A stretch of 64,000 nucleotides of DNA from Oceanitalea stevensii (GTDB taxonomy: Bacteria > Actinomycetota > Actinomycetes > Actinomycetales > Actinomycetaceae). A program made the translations under genes and the position numbers. The first letter of the stretch is position 1, and every line of letters begins with the position of its first letter. A model generated the notes under the pieces. It searched no databases. It was given only the letters and a program-made list of their open reading frames with translations, and was not told the origin of the DNA. Positions 34,372 through 43,127 of this stretch are shown one piece after another. The stretch is taken from positions 528,149 to 592,148 of the forward strand of contig NZ_JACSPO010000001.1 of NCBI RefSeq assembly GCF_014837105.1. The letters are read 5' to 3'.

Positions 34372-36883
34372 CGGCTCTCTCCAGCAGTGCGACGGGGTGA
34401 GGGTCGAGGAGGTCGGCGAGGCGGCACGAGCCACCGGGCACCTCGCGCCCGGTGAGGACGTCGCGCCACCGGCCCTCGGGCAGGACGACGCTGTGCTCAC
34501 CGAAGCCGCCGAGGGCGTCGAGACCGCGCGCGAGCCGGGTGACGACCGTGACCGCACGCGGGCCGGAGTCGTCCCCGCGGGCGAAGGCGATCGCGTGACC
34601 GGTGGACGTCGGCAGCGGCAGGTACTGCGAGGACGCGCCGACGAAGGCCGCGGCCTCCCGGCGGCGCAGGCGCAGGGCCCGGGCGGTGAGAGCGAGCTTG
34701 ACCTCGTCCAGCGTGCCCGGCGTGGCGCCGTCGTCGAGGCGGTCCAGCTGCCGCGCCAGCTCGGTGAAGTCGACCGGGCGGCGGTTGTCCGGGTCCACCA
34801 GTGACGTGCGGGTCACCTCGGTGCCCTGGTAGACGTCGGCGACGCCGAGCACGGTGAGCTGGAGCAGCTTGCTGCCGAGCACCGCGGCGCGCACGGCGTC
34901 CGCCGTCGTCCGCTCCCACTCGGTGAGGGCCTCGACGACGGCCGGGTGCTCGAGCAGCGCGGCCGCGTAGCCGAGGAGGGCGTCCTCGCGGGCGGTGTCG
35001 GGGTCGGTCCACGTCGTCCAGGACTTCTGCTCGCGCACCGCCTTGACGAGGTAGCCGCGCAGGCGGTCGGCAGTCATCGGGTCGGAGTCGGTCCACGTCC
35101 CGACGAGGACCTGCCACAGGAGGTTCTCGGCGCGGCCGTCGAGGTCCGCGGGCCGGATGTCGGCCGTCGCCTCGCGCAGGCGGCGCACCAGCGCCAGCCA
35201 CTCCTCGGCGTACTCCGACAGGACCCCGATGCGGGCGCGGACGTCCTCCCCACGCTTGGTGTCGTGGGTGCTGCCGGCCGTCATCGTCGCCGGGTGCGCC
35301 GTGATGGTCTGGGCGACCCACGCGTGCAGCTCGTCGACGCTGATCCCGAAGCGGCGGGGCGACCCACCGACCTCGCACAGGCTCACGAGGTGGGTCCACC
35401 GGTAGTAGGCGGTGTCCTCCACGCCCTTGGCCATGACGGCGCCGCAGGTCTGCTGGAAGCGGACGATGAGCTCGGCGCGGCGGGCGTCCTGGGTGCGGCC
35501 GGCGCTGCCGACCTCGCGGCCCAGGACCAGGTCGACGACGACGTCCAGCGTCTCGTGACGGTCCTCGTCCAGCCGGGCGCGGGCCTCCTCGGCGGCCTCG
35601 CGCACGACCCGCTCGCTCATCTGCGGTGCCGGCTCGCCGGGGACGACGTAGGCGCGGTAGCGGTCGAAGGCGACGAGGAGCTCGACGACGCAGTCCTCGA
35701 GGGACCGGTAGGTGTGGTCGCGCAGGCGCACGTCCTCGTCGCACAGCTCGCGCAGGATGGTCGCGAGGCGGTGGACCTCGGCGTACAGGGAGGTGCTGAT
35801 GATCTGGCGCTTGGCGTCGGTGATCATCTCCGCCAGCTCGCCGCGTGAGTCGCCGGCGATCTCGGTCATCGCGGTGCCCAGCGCGCCGGAGCCCGCCGGG
35901 TCGGTGAGGACGGAGTTGATCCGCCAGGCGGCGTCGTAGCCGGTGGTGCCGGCCGCGGGCCAGTCCGGGGCGAGGGTCTCCTCGCCCTCGAGGATCTTCT
36001 CCGCCACCACCCACGCGCCGCCGGTGGCCTCGTCGAGCCGCTCGAAGTAGCCGCGCGGGTCGGCCAGGCCGTCGGGGTGGTCGATGCGCAGGGCGTCGAC
36101 GTGGCCCGAGCGCATGAGGTCGAGGAGCAGGGCGTGGCTGGCGTCGAAGACCTCGGGGTCCTCGACGCGCAGGGCGGCGAGGGTGTCGACGTCGAAGAAG
36201 CGGCGGTAGTTGAGCTCCTCGTCGGCCACCCGCCAGTAGGAGAGCCGGTAGAACTGCCGCTCGAGCAGCTCGGCCAGCGGCAGGTGCTCGGTGCTGGGCC
36301 GGACCGGGAAGGTGTGCTCGTAGTAGCGCAGCACGGGCTGCTCGCCGAGCTCGGGCTCGGAGGGCACGACCATCTGCTCGACCCGCAGCTCACCGCCGGC
36401 GAGCGCGGCACCGACCCGCTCGCCGAGCACCGGCATGAGGATGCCGGGACGCTCGGAGCCGAGGTCGACGTCGAACCACCCGGCGTACGGGGAGTCCGGC
36501 CCGTCCTTGAGGACCGACCACAGGGCGCGGTTGTGCCAGGTGGGCGTCGGGACGGCCATGTGGTTGGGCACGACGTCGACGACGACTCCCAGCCCGGCCT
36601 CGTGCGCCGTCGTGCACAGCCGCTCCAGGCCCTCCCGGCCGCCCATGACGGCCGAGATGCGGGTGTGGTCGACGACGTCGTAGCCGTGCGTCGAGCCGGG
36701 AGCCGCCTCGAGGACCGGGGAGAGGTACAGGTCGGTGACGCCGAGCCCGGCCAGGTAGGGCACGAGCCGCTCGGCGTCGGCGAAGCTGAGGTCCGGCCCG
36801 AGCTGGAGCCGGTAGGTGCTCACCGGCAGGCGGTGGCCCGGCGAGGGCAGGTGGCGGGAGGCGGCGGTGGGCAGCGTGCTCAC
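34364..36883 (-). CDS. treY: malto-oligosyltrehalose synthase
   Basis: Intramolecular transglucosylation of the reducing end of a maltodextrin to give a terminal trehalose unit. An 839-residue GH13 protein with STYRLQLGPDLSFADAERLVPYLAGLGVTDLYLSP near the start, DVVPNHMAVPTPTWHN, DALRIDHPDGLADP, and a GSTHDTKRGEDVRARI motif. GTG start with GGAGGAGGC upstream, overlapping the treX stop by four bases. Works between TreX and TreZ. Confidence 0.95.
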   Translation of the reverse strand: MSTLPTAASRHLPSPGHRLPVSTYRLQLGPDLSFADAERLVPYLAGLGVTDLYLSPVLEAAPGSTHGYDVVDHTRISAVMGGREGLERLCTTAHEAGLGVVVDVVPNHMAVPTPTWHNRALWSVLKDGPDSPYAGWFDVDLGSERPGILMPVLGERVGAALAGGELRVEQMVVPSEPELGEQPVLRYYEHTFPVRPSTEHLPLAELLERQFYRLSYWRVADEELNYRRFFDVDTLAALRVEDPEVFDASHALLLDLMRSGHVDALRIDHPDGLADPRGYFERLDEATGGAWVVAEKILEGEETLAPDWPAAGTTGYDAAWRINSVLTDPAGSGALGTAMTEIAGDSRGELAEMITDAKRQIISTSLYAEVHRLATILRELCDEDVRLRDHTYRSLEDCVVELLVAFDRYRAYVVPGEPAPQMSERVVREAAEEARARLDEDRHETLDVVVDLVLGREVGSAGRTQDARRAELIVRFQQTCGAVMAKGVEDTAYYRWTHLVSLCEVGGSPRRFGISVDELHAWVAQTITAHPATMTAGSTHDTKRGEDVRARIGVLSEYAEEWLALVRRLREATADIRPADLDGRAENLLWQVLVGTWTDSDPMTADRLRGYLVKAVREQKSWTTWTDPDTAREDALLGYAAALLEHPAVVEALTEWERTTADAVRAAVLGSKLLQLTVLGVADVYQGTEVTRTSLVDPDNRRPVDFTELARQLDRLDDGATPGTLDEVKLALTARALRLRRREAAAFVGASSQYLPLPTSTGHAIAFARGDDSGPRAVTVVTRLARGLDALGGFGEHSVVLPEGRWRDVLTGREVPGGSCRLADLLDPHPVALLERADD

Positions 36884-39000
36884 GCCTCCTCCTCGCGGGG
36901 GCACACGAGGATGACGGTGTTGTGGGGCAGGACCTCGAGGGTGTCCCCGGGGTGGTAGTCCCCGTTCTCCGTGTGCGTGGGGTCGGTGTTGATCGCCATG
37001 CGCCACACCGTCCCGAAGCCCTGGTCGGGGATGGTGAAGGTGACGGGCTCGGCGGCCGCGTTGAGCATGACGAGCAGGTTGTCGTCCGTCACCCGCTCAC
37101 CCCGGCCGTCGGGCTCGGGGATGGCGTCACCGTTGTAGAAGATGGAGATCGAGCGGGCGTGGGACTGGTCCCAGTCCTCGTCCTCCATCGGATCAGCCGT
37201 GGGCTTGAGCCACGCGATCTCCCCGACGTCGGACTGGCCGCCGTGGCCGGGGTCGCCGGCGAAGAACCGGCGACGGCGCAGCACCGGGTGGGACTTGCGG
37301 AACTCGACCATCCGCTGGGCGAAGTCGAGCAGGTGCTCCTGCTCTTCGCTGAGGGCCCAGTCCACCCACGCCAGCTCGTTGTCCTGGCAGTAGACGTTGT
37401 TGTTGCCCTGCTGCGTGCGGCCGAGCTCGTCACCGTGCGCGATCATCGGCACGCCCTGGGAGAAGAGGAGCGTGGCGAGGAAGTTGCGGTGCCGGCGCAG
37501 CCGCAGCGCGCGGACCTCGGCGTCGTCGGTCTCACCCTCCGCGCCGCTGTTCCACGAGCGGTTGTGCTCCTCGCCGTCGTTGTTGTCCTCGCCGTTGGCC
37601 TCGTTGTGCTTCTCGTTGTAGGAGACGAGGTCGCGCATCGTGAAGCCGTCGTGGGCGGTGACGAAGTTGATCGAGGCCATCGGACGGCGGCCGGAGTGCT
37701 CGTAGAGGTCGGCCGAGCCGGTGATCCGGCTGGCGAACTCCGCGAGGGTCGCGGGCTCCCCGCGCCAGTAGTCACGCACGGTGTCGCGATAGCGCCCGTT
37801 CCACTCGGTCCACAGCGGGGGGAACCCGCCGACCTGGTAGCCGCCCTCGCCGAGGTCCCACGGCTCGGCGATGAGCTTGACCTGGGAGATGACCGGGTCC
37901 TGCTGGATGATGTCGAAGAAGGACGAGAGCCGGTCGACGGCGTGCAGCTCCCGGGCCAGGGTCGAGGCGAGGTCGAAGCGGAAGCCGTCGACGTGCATCT
38001 CGGTGATCCAGTACCGCAGCGAGTCCATGATCATCTGGAGCGTGTGCGGGGAGCGCATGAGCAGGGAGTTGCCCGTGCCGGTCGTGTCGAAGTAGTGCGC
38101 CTCGTCACCCTCGACGAGCCGGTAGTACGAGGCGTTGTCGATGCCCTTGAAGGACAGCGTCGGGCCCAGGTGGTTGCCCTCGGCCGTGTGGTTGTAGACG
38201 ACGTCGAGGATGACCTCGATGTTGGCCTCGTGCAGGGCCTTGACCATCATCTTGAACTCCTGCACCTGCTGCCCGGCCCCACCGAGGGAGCTGTAGGCGT
38301 TGTGCGGGGCGAAGAAGCCGATGGTGTTGTAGCCCCAGTAGTTGCTCAGCCCCTTCTCCTGAAGGTGCGGGTCGTTGACGAACTGGTGCACGGGCATGAG
38401 CTCGAGGGCCGTGACGCCCAGGGCGCTGAGGTGCTCGATGACGGCCGGGTGGGCGACGCCGGCGTAGGTCCCGCGCATCTCCTCGGGGACATCGGGGTGG
38501 AGCTCGGTGAGTCCCTTGACGTGCGCCTCGTAGATGACCGAGTCGTGGTACTCGTGGCCCGGCGGGCGGTCGAACTCCCAGTCGAAGAAGGGGTTGATGA
38601 CGACGGACATCATCGTGTGCGCCGCCGAGTCGTCCTCGTTGCGCTGGGCGGGGTCCTCGAACTGGTAGGAGTACAGCGAGGGGTCGGTGGTGATCTGCCC
38701 GTCGATCGCCTTGGCGTACGGGTCGAGGAGGAGCTTGGACGGGTCGCAGCGGTGCCCGTTCTCGGGGTCGTACGGACCGTGCACGCGGTACCCGTAGCGC
38801 TGCCCGGGCTGGGCGGCGCGCAGGTACCCGTGCCACACGTGGCCGTCGACCTCGGTGAGCTCGATCCGCTCCTCGTTGCCGGCCTCGTCGAAGAGGCACA
38901 GCTCGACCCGTTCCGCGACGGAGGAGTAGAGCGCGAAGTTGGTACCGGTGCCGTCGAAGGTGGCACCCAGGGGGTAAGGACGTCCAGGCCAAGGCTGCAT
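36880..39000 (-). CDS. treX: glycogen debranching enzyme (isoamylase type)
   Basis: Cleaves alpha-1,6 branches of glycogen to give linear maltodextrins for TreY. A 706-residue GH13 protein starting MQPWPGRPYPLGATFDGTGTNFALYS, with VIYEAHVKGLTELHPDVPEEMRGTYAG, ALELMPVHQFVNDPHL, the catalytic DGFRFDLASTLARELH, LIAEPWDLGEGGYQVG and the SYNEKHNEANGEDNNDG segment. The equivalent enzyme is called GlgX when linked to glycogen breakdown; the name treX is chosen because of the operon. ATG start without a ribosome-binding site. Confidence 0.94.
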   Translation of the reverse strand: MQPWPGRPYPLGATFDGTGTNFALYSSVAERVELCLFDEAGNEERIELTEVDGHVWHGYLRAAQPGQRYGYRVHGPYDPENGHRCDPSKLLLDPYAKAIDGQITTDPSLYSYQFEDPAQRNEDDSAAHTMMSVVINPFFDWEFDRPPGHEYHDSVIYEAHVKGLTELHPDVPEEMRGTYAGVAHPAVIEHLSALGVTALELMPVHQFVNDPHLQEKGLSNYWGYNTIGFFAPHNAYSSLGGAGQQVQEFKMMVKALHEANIEVILDVVYNHTAEGNHLGPTLSFKGIDNASYYRLVEGDEAHYFDTTGTGNSLLMRSPHTLQMIMDSLRYWITEMHVDGFRFDLASTLARELHAVDRLSSFFDIIQQDPVISQVKLIAEPWDLGEGGYQVGGFPPLWTEWNGRYRDTVRDYWRGEPATLAEFASRITGSADLYEHSGRRPMASINFVTAHDGFTMRDLVSYNEKHNEANGEDNNDGEEHNRSWNSGAEGETDDAEVRALRLRRHRNFLATLLFSQGVPMIAHGDELGRTQQGNNNVYCQDNELAWVDWALSEEQEHLLDFAQRMVEFRKSHPVLRRRRFFAGDPGHGGQSDVGEIAWLKPTADPMEDEDWDQSHARSISIFYNGDAIPEPDGRGERVTDDNLLVMLNAAAEPVTFTIPDQGFGTVWRMAINTDPTHTENGDYHPGDTLEVLPHNTVILVCPREEEA

Positions 39001-39069
39001 GAGCGATAGGTTCGCATCTCTGCAGCGATTCGGCCTGCGGTGCTGGGACGTGGTCCGAGGGAGGACGCG

Positions 39070-39705
39070 ATGCTCGATCTGTCGCCCGGTTGGCAGGTGG
39101 CCCTGGAGGTTGTGGGGTGGGTCGGTTCGGGCATCGTCGTGTGGTCGATGATGCAGCAGCGGATCCTGCGCCTGCGCGTGTACAACCTCGTCGGCTGCCT
39201 CGTCCAGGTGCTCTACAACGGGGTGCTCGGGGTGTGGCCGGTCGTCGCCCTCAACGTCGTCCTCGCCGTCGTCCAGGTGATCAACCTCACACGGCTGCTG
39301 CGCGGCCGCGAGGACCCGGCGTCCTACTCCGTGGCCGAGGTGCCGGCCCACGGACCGCTCCTCTCTCAGCTCGTCGCGCGCCACCGCGAGGACGTGGCCC
39401 GTTTCCACCCTGAGTTCCGTGCCCCCACGGAGGAGGCGGCCGCGTTCGTCGTCATGTCCGGGGACGAGGTCGCCGGGTGGGTGGTCGTCCACGACGACGA
39501 CGGCGTGGCCCAGGTCGAGCTGGACTACGTCACCGAGCGCTTCCGGGACCTCTCGCCGGGCCGCTTCGTCTTCCGGCGCAGCGGGGTGCTGGCCGAGCGC
39601 GGCTACCGGGCGGTGGCCTCGGCGCCCGACACCGTGGAGCCGTACTACGAGCAGGTGGGCTTCGAGCGCCGCGGGGACCGCTACGTCCTCGACCTCACAG
39701 CCTGA
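39070..39705 (+). CDS. YgjV-like membrane protein with C-terminal acyltransferase-like domain
   Basis: A 211-residue protein. The first 80 residues hold three membrane helices of the YgjV type (VVGWVGSGIVVWSMMQQRILRLRVYNLVGC, NGVLGVWPVVALNVV). The rest is soluble and looks like a GNAT half: AAAFVVMSGDEVAGWVVV, QVELDYVTERFRDLSPGRFVF, and PYYEQVGFERRGDRYVLDL, the last being the usual GNAT end motif. ATG with GGGAGGAC upstream. Divergent from treX with 69 bases between. The modified substrate is unknown. Confidence 0.8.
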   Translation: MLDLSPGWQVALEVVGWVGSGIVVWSMMQQRILRLRVYNLVGCLVQVLYNGVLGVWPVVALNVVLAVVQVINLTRLLRGREDPASYSVAEVPAHGPLLSQLVARHREDVARFHPEFRAPTEEAAAFVVMSGDEVAGWVVVHDDDGVAQVELDYVTERFRDLSPGRFVFRRSGVLAERGYRAVASAPDTVEPYYEQVGFERRGDRYVLDLTA

Positions 39706-39716
39706 GCCGGCGAACG

Positions 39717-39751
39717 AGCAGGGCCCCTGACCGATGGTCAGGGGCCCTGCT
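39717..39751 (+). terminator. terminator after the YgjV-like gene
   Basis: A perfect 16-base-pair stem (39717-39732 with 39736-39751) and a 3-base loop. It lies between the convergent YgjV-like gene and tRNA-Val, so it can serve both directions. Confidence 0.75.
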
Positions 39752-39758
39752 GCGCTGG

Positions 39759-39830
39759 TGGGCGATACTGGGTTCGAACCAGTGACCTCCTCGGTGTGAA
39801 CGAGGCGCTCTACCACTGAGCCAATCGCCC
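39759..39830 (-). tRNA. tRNA-Val (anticodon CAC)
   Basis: A 72-base cloverleaf on the minus strand: acceptor GGGCGAT/ATCGCCC, D arm GCTC/GAGC, anticodon stem CCTCG/CGAGG with loop TTCACAC (anticodon CAC), T loop TTCGAAC, discriminator A. No encoded CCA. Its body is close to that of tRNA-Val(GAC) at 42233-42304. Confidence 0.95.
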
Positions 39831-39840
39831 GCGCTGGACG

Positions 39841-39870
39841 ATGTTAGCCCACCGGCGGGCGCGTTCCCAA
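39841..39870 (-). promoter_or_regulatory. promoter of tRNA-Val(CAC)
   Basis: Minus-strand TTGGGA (39870-39865), an 18-base spacer and TAACAT (39846-39841). Transcription would begin about 39834, a few bases before the tRNA 5' end. Confidence 0.6.
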
Positions 39871-39875
39871 ACCGC

Positions 39876-40733
39876 TCACGGGTCGAGCTCCTCCGCGGCC
39901 CGCGCCGCGTAGAGCTCCTGGACCCGCAGCGTCACCGGCCCCGGCGTGATCTCACGGCCGTCGATGCTGTCGACCGGGACGATGCCGCGGGTGGCGGAGG
40001 TCACGGCCGCGTGCTCCGCCGCGAGGAAGTCGCCCATGGGCACGACCGCCTCGCGCACCGGCAGCCCGGCCTCGGCCGCCCACTCGAGGACGAGCTCTCG
40101 GGTGACGCCCGCCAGGCAGCCGGAGGTCAGGGGAGGGGTGAGCAGCTCGCCGCCGGTCTCGAGGAAGACGTTGGACGCCGAGCCCTCGCACAGCTCGTGG
40201 CGGGTGTTGGCGAGCACCGCCTCGGTCCCGCCCTGGCGGCGGACGTGCTCGAGCGCGAGGACGTTCTCCCCGTAGGAGGTGGACTTCACCCCCACGAGCG
40301 GGGAGCGCTCGTTGCGCACCCACGGCACGACGACGACGGCGGTGCGCGGGCGCGGTCCGTCGGCTCCCGGGTGGGGGACGGCCTCGGCGGAGGCGGTGAG
40401 GAGCAGCGTGGGTGTCGCCGCGGCGCGGGTCGCCCCGGCGGGCAGCGGGCCGGCGGTCCACGTCACCCGCAGCCGGCCGCTCCCGCCCTCGAGCCGGGCG
40501 GCGAGGTCGAGGGCGGCGGAGGTGACGACGTCGGCGGGCGGGACGGGCAGGCCCGCGGTCGTGGCCGAGCGGACAAGCCGGGCCACGTGCCGGCGCAGGG
40601 CGAAGGGTCGTCCGGCGACGACGACGCAGGTGTCGAACACGCCGTCGCCCACCGTGAGGCCCCGGTCCAGGGCCGTGACGACGGGCTCCTCGGCCGGCCG
40701 GACCTCGCCGTCGAACCACACGAGAGTGCTCAT
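39876..40733 (-). CDS. class IV aminotransferase, probable 4-amino-4-deoxychorismate lyase
   Basis: A 285-residue fold-type IV PLP enzyme. The PLP lysine is K150 in GVKSTSYGENV; other family features are DRGLTVGDGVFDT at 23-35 and HELCEGSASNVFLE with the GCLAGVTRELVLEWA stretch. Because it follows a pabB-like gene, the likely reaction is release of pyruvate from aminodeoxychorismate to give p-aminobenzoate for folate (PabC). Branched-chain or D-amino-acid aminotransferase activity cannot be excluded. Confidence 0.8.
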   Translation of the reverse strand: MSTLVWFDGEVRPAEEPVVTALDRGLTVGDGVFDTCVVVAGRPFALRRHVARLVRSATTAGLPVPPADVVTSAALDLAARLEGGSGRLRVTWTAGPLPAGATRAAATPTLLLTASAEAVPHPGADGPRPRTAVVVVPWVRNERSPLVGVKSTSYGENVLALEHVRRQGGTEAVLANTRHELCEGSASNVFLETGGELLTPPLTSGCLAGVTRELVLEWAAEAGLPVREAVVPMGDFLAAEHAAVTSATRGIVPVDSIDGREITPGPVTLRVQELYAARAAEELDP

Positions 40734-40829
40734 GGGTGAAGCGTGCCACCAGAGGCGCCGTGGTGACCTCCCCGGTTCACCTCGTCGGGACGTGCGGGAC
40801 GAGCAGAGGTCGGAGGGGAAGCGGGAAGG

Positions 40830-41948
40830 TCAGCGGGGCGGGGTGGAGGCGAGGGCGACGAGGCGGGACGCCTTGAGCTCGGTCTCGTGCCACTCGGCCT
40901 GCGGGTCGCTGCCCCACGTGATGCCTGCGCCGGTGCCGAAGTGGAGCGCGCCGGCGCCGGGTCCGGTAGGTGGGGTCCACCAGAAGGTGCGGATCCCGAC
41001 GGCGAGCTCCGCCCGCCCGTTGTCGGCGTCGATCCAGCCGACCGCCCCGCAGTACGGGCCGCGTGGCCCCGGCTCCAGCTCGCTGATGAGTCGCAGGGCG
41101 CTCGACTTCGGGGCGCCGCTCACCGAGGCGGGCGGCAGCGTGGCGTCGAGCAGCGCCGCCCAGCCGGCGGCGTCCAGGGGGTCGCGGAGTGTGCCGCCGA
41201 CCCGCGAGACGAGGTGGACGAGCCCGGGGTGCTGCTCGACGGCGCACAGGTCGAGCACCTCGACCGTGCCCGGCAGGCACACGCGCTGGAGGTCGTTGCG
41301 GACGAGGTCGGTGATCATGATGTTCTCCGCGCGGTCCTTGGCGCCGAGGTCCTCCGCCCGGGTGGCCGTGCCCTTGATCGGCCCGGACACCACCCGCCCG
41401 TCCCGGACGGAGAGGAAGAGCTCGGGGGAGGCGCTGACCACCCACACCGGACGGTCGGCCGCCCCGAGCGGGACGTGGACCGTCCCCGCGTGGGGGGCGG
41501 GGTTGCCGGCCGCGAGGACGGCGGCGAGCGCGGCGGCATCCGGCTCCGCCGTCACCGAGCCGAGCGGGGCGGACAGCACCCGGCAGATGTTGGCCTGGTA
41601 GACGTCCCCCTCGCGGACCGCCTCGCGGACCCGACGCACGGCCGCGACGTAGCCCTTCTCGTCCAGGGAGCTGCGCCAGGACGCGGGGGAGGGGCCCTCC
41701 CAGCCGGCGCGGCCGGACGGGCCAGATTCGCCCGTGGTCCTTGTCACATCGTGGACGTCGGAGGTGGCTTCGGCGAACCGCCAGCCGGTCACGGAGCCCT
41801 CGAAGTCGGCCACCACCGCCCACCACCCCGAGCTCAGCACCTCGGGGTGTTTGCGCAGGTCAGCGCACTGGACGAGGCCGCGAGCGCGGACTCCGGGGAA
41901 GTCCGCGCGGGCCTCCTGGAGGCGTCCGGAGGGGGCTGCTGAGGTCAC
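40830..41948 (-). CDS. pabB: chorismate-binding enzyme, probable aminodeoxychorismate synthase component I
   Basis: A 372-residue chorismate-utilising enzyme of the TrpE/PabB family: GDVYQANICRVLSA, SASPELFLSV, PIKGTATRA, DRAENIMITDLVRNDLQRVC, and the C-terminal SGAPKSSALRLISELEPGPRGPYCGAVGW and AVGIRTFWW. With the adjacent class IV aminotransferase gene it would make p-aminobenzoate. No glutamine amidotransferase (PabA) gene is present in the window. GTG start at 41948, seven bases after a minus-strand TAGCGT, so probably leaderless. The 96-base gap to the next gene holds nothing recognised. Confidence 0.85.
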   Translation of the reverse strand: MTSAAPSGRLQEARADFPGVRARGLVQCADLRKHPEVLSSGWWAVVADFEGSVTGWRFAEATSDVHDVTRTTGESGPSGRAGWEGPSPASWRSSLDEKGYVAAVRRVREAVREGDVYQANICRVLSAPLGSVTAEPDAAALAAVLAAGNPAPHAGTVHVPLGAADRPVWVVSASPELFLSVRDGRVVSGPIKGTATRAEDLGAKDRAENIMITDLVRNDLQRVCLPGTVEVLDLCAVEQHPGLVHLVSRVGGTLRDPLDAAGWAALLDATLPPASVSGAPKSSALRLISELEPGPRGPYCGAVGWIDADNGRAELAVGIRTFWWTPPTGPGAGALHFGTGAGITWGSDPQAEWHETELKASRLVALASTPPR

Positions 41949-41955
41949 TCTCGCC

Positions 41956-41961
41956 ACGCTA
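41956..41961 (-). promoter_or_regulatory. -10 element of pabB, leaderless
   Basis: TAGCGT on the minus strand (41961-41956) lies seven bases before the GTG at 41948. No ribosome-binding site. Confidence 0.45.
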
Positions 41962-41970
41962 GTGGGCGAG

Positions 41971-42001
41971 TTGGACGTGCGGCCCTCCCCTCGGCTAATG
42001 T
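41971..42001 (+). promoter_or_regulatory. promoter of the tRNA Gly-Cys-Val cluster
   Basis: TTGGAC (41971-41976), a 19-base spacer and TAATGT (41996-42001). It precedes tRNA-Gly by 32 bases and is back-to-back with the pabB promoter. Confidence 0.55.
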
Positions 42002-42033
42002 TGGCAACGCCGCCGGGGAAGCCCGGCAGCAAC

Positions 42034-42106
42034 GCGGATGTGGCTCAGTTGGTAGAGCATCACCTTGCCAAGGTGAGGGTCGCGGGTTCGAGTCCCGTCA
42101 TCCGCT
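42034..42106 (+). tRNA. tRNA-Gly (anticodon GCC)
   Basis: A 73-base cloverleaf: acceptor GCGGATG/CATCCGC, D arm GCTC/GAGC, anticodon stem TCACC/GGTGA with loop TTGCCAA (anticodon GCC), T loop TTCGAGT, discriminator T. First gene of a three-tRNA cluster. Confidence 0.96.
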
Positions 42107-42144
42107 CGAGGTACCACCCCCCGGTGGGGCAGTACAAGCCTCAG

Positions 42145-42215
42145 GGTGGCGTGGCCGAGAGGCGAGGCAGCGGCCTGCAAAGCCGTATACACGGGTTCGA
42201 ATCCCGTCGCCACCT
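42145..42215 (+). tRNA. tRNA-Cys (anticodon GCA)
   Basis: A 71-base cloverleaf: acceptor GGTGGCG/CGCCACC, D arm GCC/GGC, anticodon loop CTGCAAA (anticodon GCA), T loop TTCGAAT, discriminator T. 38 bases after tRNA-Gly. Confidence 0.95.
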
Positions 42216-42232
42216 CGGTTGAAGCAAGACAA

Positions 42233-42304
42233 GGGCGATTGGCGCAGCGGTAGCGCGCTTCCCTGACACGGAAGAGGTCACTGGTTCGATCCCAGTATCG
42301 CCCA
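42233..42304 (+). tRNA. tRNA-Val (anticodon GAC)
   Basis: A 72-base cloverleaf: acceptor GGGCGAT/ATCGCCC, anticodon stem CTTCC/GGAAG with loop CTGACAC (anticodon GAC), T loop TTCGATC, discriminator A. Acceptor and T arms are nearly identical to tRNA-Val(CAC) 2.4 kb upstream on the other strand. Confidence 0.95.
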
Positions 42305-42310
42305 CGAGAA

Positions 42311-42342
42311 CGAAGCCCCCGGCCAGCAGGCCGGGGGCTTCG
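42311..42342 (+). terminator. terminator of the tRNA cluster
   Basis: A perfect 14-base-pair stem (42311-42324 with 42329-42342), loop AGCA, followed by TCGTTCC, seven bases after the last tRNA. Confidence 0.8.
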
Positions 42343-42394
42343 TCGTTCCCCCGCGCGGGTCTACCGTGTCCTCCTCGCCAGGAGGAGGACCGCT

Positions 42395-43015
42395 GTGGAC
42401 CAGGTCACGCTCTACCTCGACACCGCCCGCGCCTACACCCGTCTCGTGGCGCTGGTCCGCCCCGAGGACTGGCAGCGGCCGGCGCTCGGCGTGTGGGACG
42501 TGCGCGCCCTCGTCGGGCACACGACCCGTGCCCTCACGACCGTCGTCGACTACCTCGCGGTGCCCGAGCCCGAGGAGGGCGCCGACGTCCTCACCGCACC
42601 CGAGTACTTCGCGGCCTTCGCCGCGTCCCCGGACAAGGCCGCCGCCGACGACGCCGTGGCGGCCCGCGGGCACGCGGCCGGGGTCGAGCTCGGCCATGAC
42701 CCTGCCGCGCGGACCGTCGAGCTCACCGGCGAGGTCGCCCGCGCACTGGACGGTCTGCCCGTGCAGCGCCTCGTCGCGACCCGCTTCGGCCACCTGCGGC
42801 TGGAGGAGTACCTGCGCACCCGCACCTTCGAGCTCGTCGTGCACGGCCTCGACCTCACCCGGGCGCTCGACCTGCCTGGCGTCCTCCCGTCGCCGGCCGT
42901 GGCCGGGGCGCTGGAGCTGGCGACGCAGACGGCGGTCGCGTCGGGGCACGGGCCGCAGGTCCTCGCGGCCCTCACCGGGCGGGCCCCGCTGCCGCCCGGG
43001 TTCGGCGTCCTCTGA
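42395..43015 (+). CDS. maleylpyruvate isomerase-like (mycothiol-dependent) family protein
   Basis: A 206-residue protein with the DinB-like four-helix fold of the MDMPI N-terminal family. Metal-binding histidines are visible in VRALVGHTTRAL (H42) and FELVVHGLDLTRAL (near residue 149); between them is the ARALDGLPVQRLVATRFG stretch. The family includes mycothiol-dependent isomerases and transferases, consistent with an actinobacterium that makes mycothiol; the exact reaction is unknown. GTG start with AGGAGGAGG upstream. Single gene after the tRNA cluster. Confidence 0.8.
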   Translation: MDQVTLYLDTARAYTRLVALVRPEDWQRPALGVWDVRALVGHTTRALTTVVDYLAVPEPEEGADVLTAPEYFAAFAASPDKAAADDAVAARGHAAGVELGHDPAARTVELTGEVARALDGLPVQRLVATRFGHLRLEEYLRTRTFELVVHGLDLTRALDLPGVLPSPAVAGALELATQTAVASGHGPQVLAALTGRAPLPPGFGVL

Positions 43016-43112
43016 CGTGGCGCCCGGTGTGACGGCCGCGACTCCTGCAACGGATCGGTGACGATTCGGCACACGGGGCGGGACGGGGCCGGGGGCGCCC
43101 GGGCAACCTGAG

Positions 43113-43118
43113 TACGAT
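43113..43118 (+). promoter_or_regulatory. -10 element of thrS
   Basis: TACGAT lies nine bases before the ATG of thrS, implying a leader of at most two or three bases. No T-box-type leader exists in the 112-base gap upstream. Confidence 0.35.
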
Positions 43119-43127
43119 CGGTCAGTC

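Noticed and set aside
34372..34557. N-terminal extension of TreZ by 62 codons
   Set aside because: It is a shadow of the treY coding sequence; MTEPLTVWAPAAR is the normal start of TreZ.
43016..43127. T-box or other riboswitch ahead of thrS
   Set aside because: The gap is only 112 bases, a -10 element lies nine bases before the start, and no specifier loop or T-box sequence is visible.
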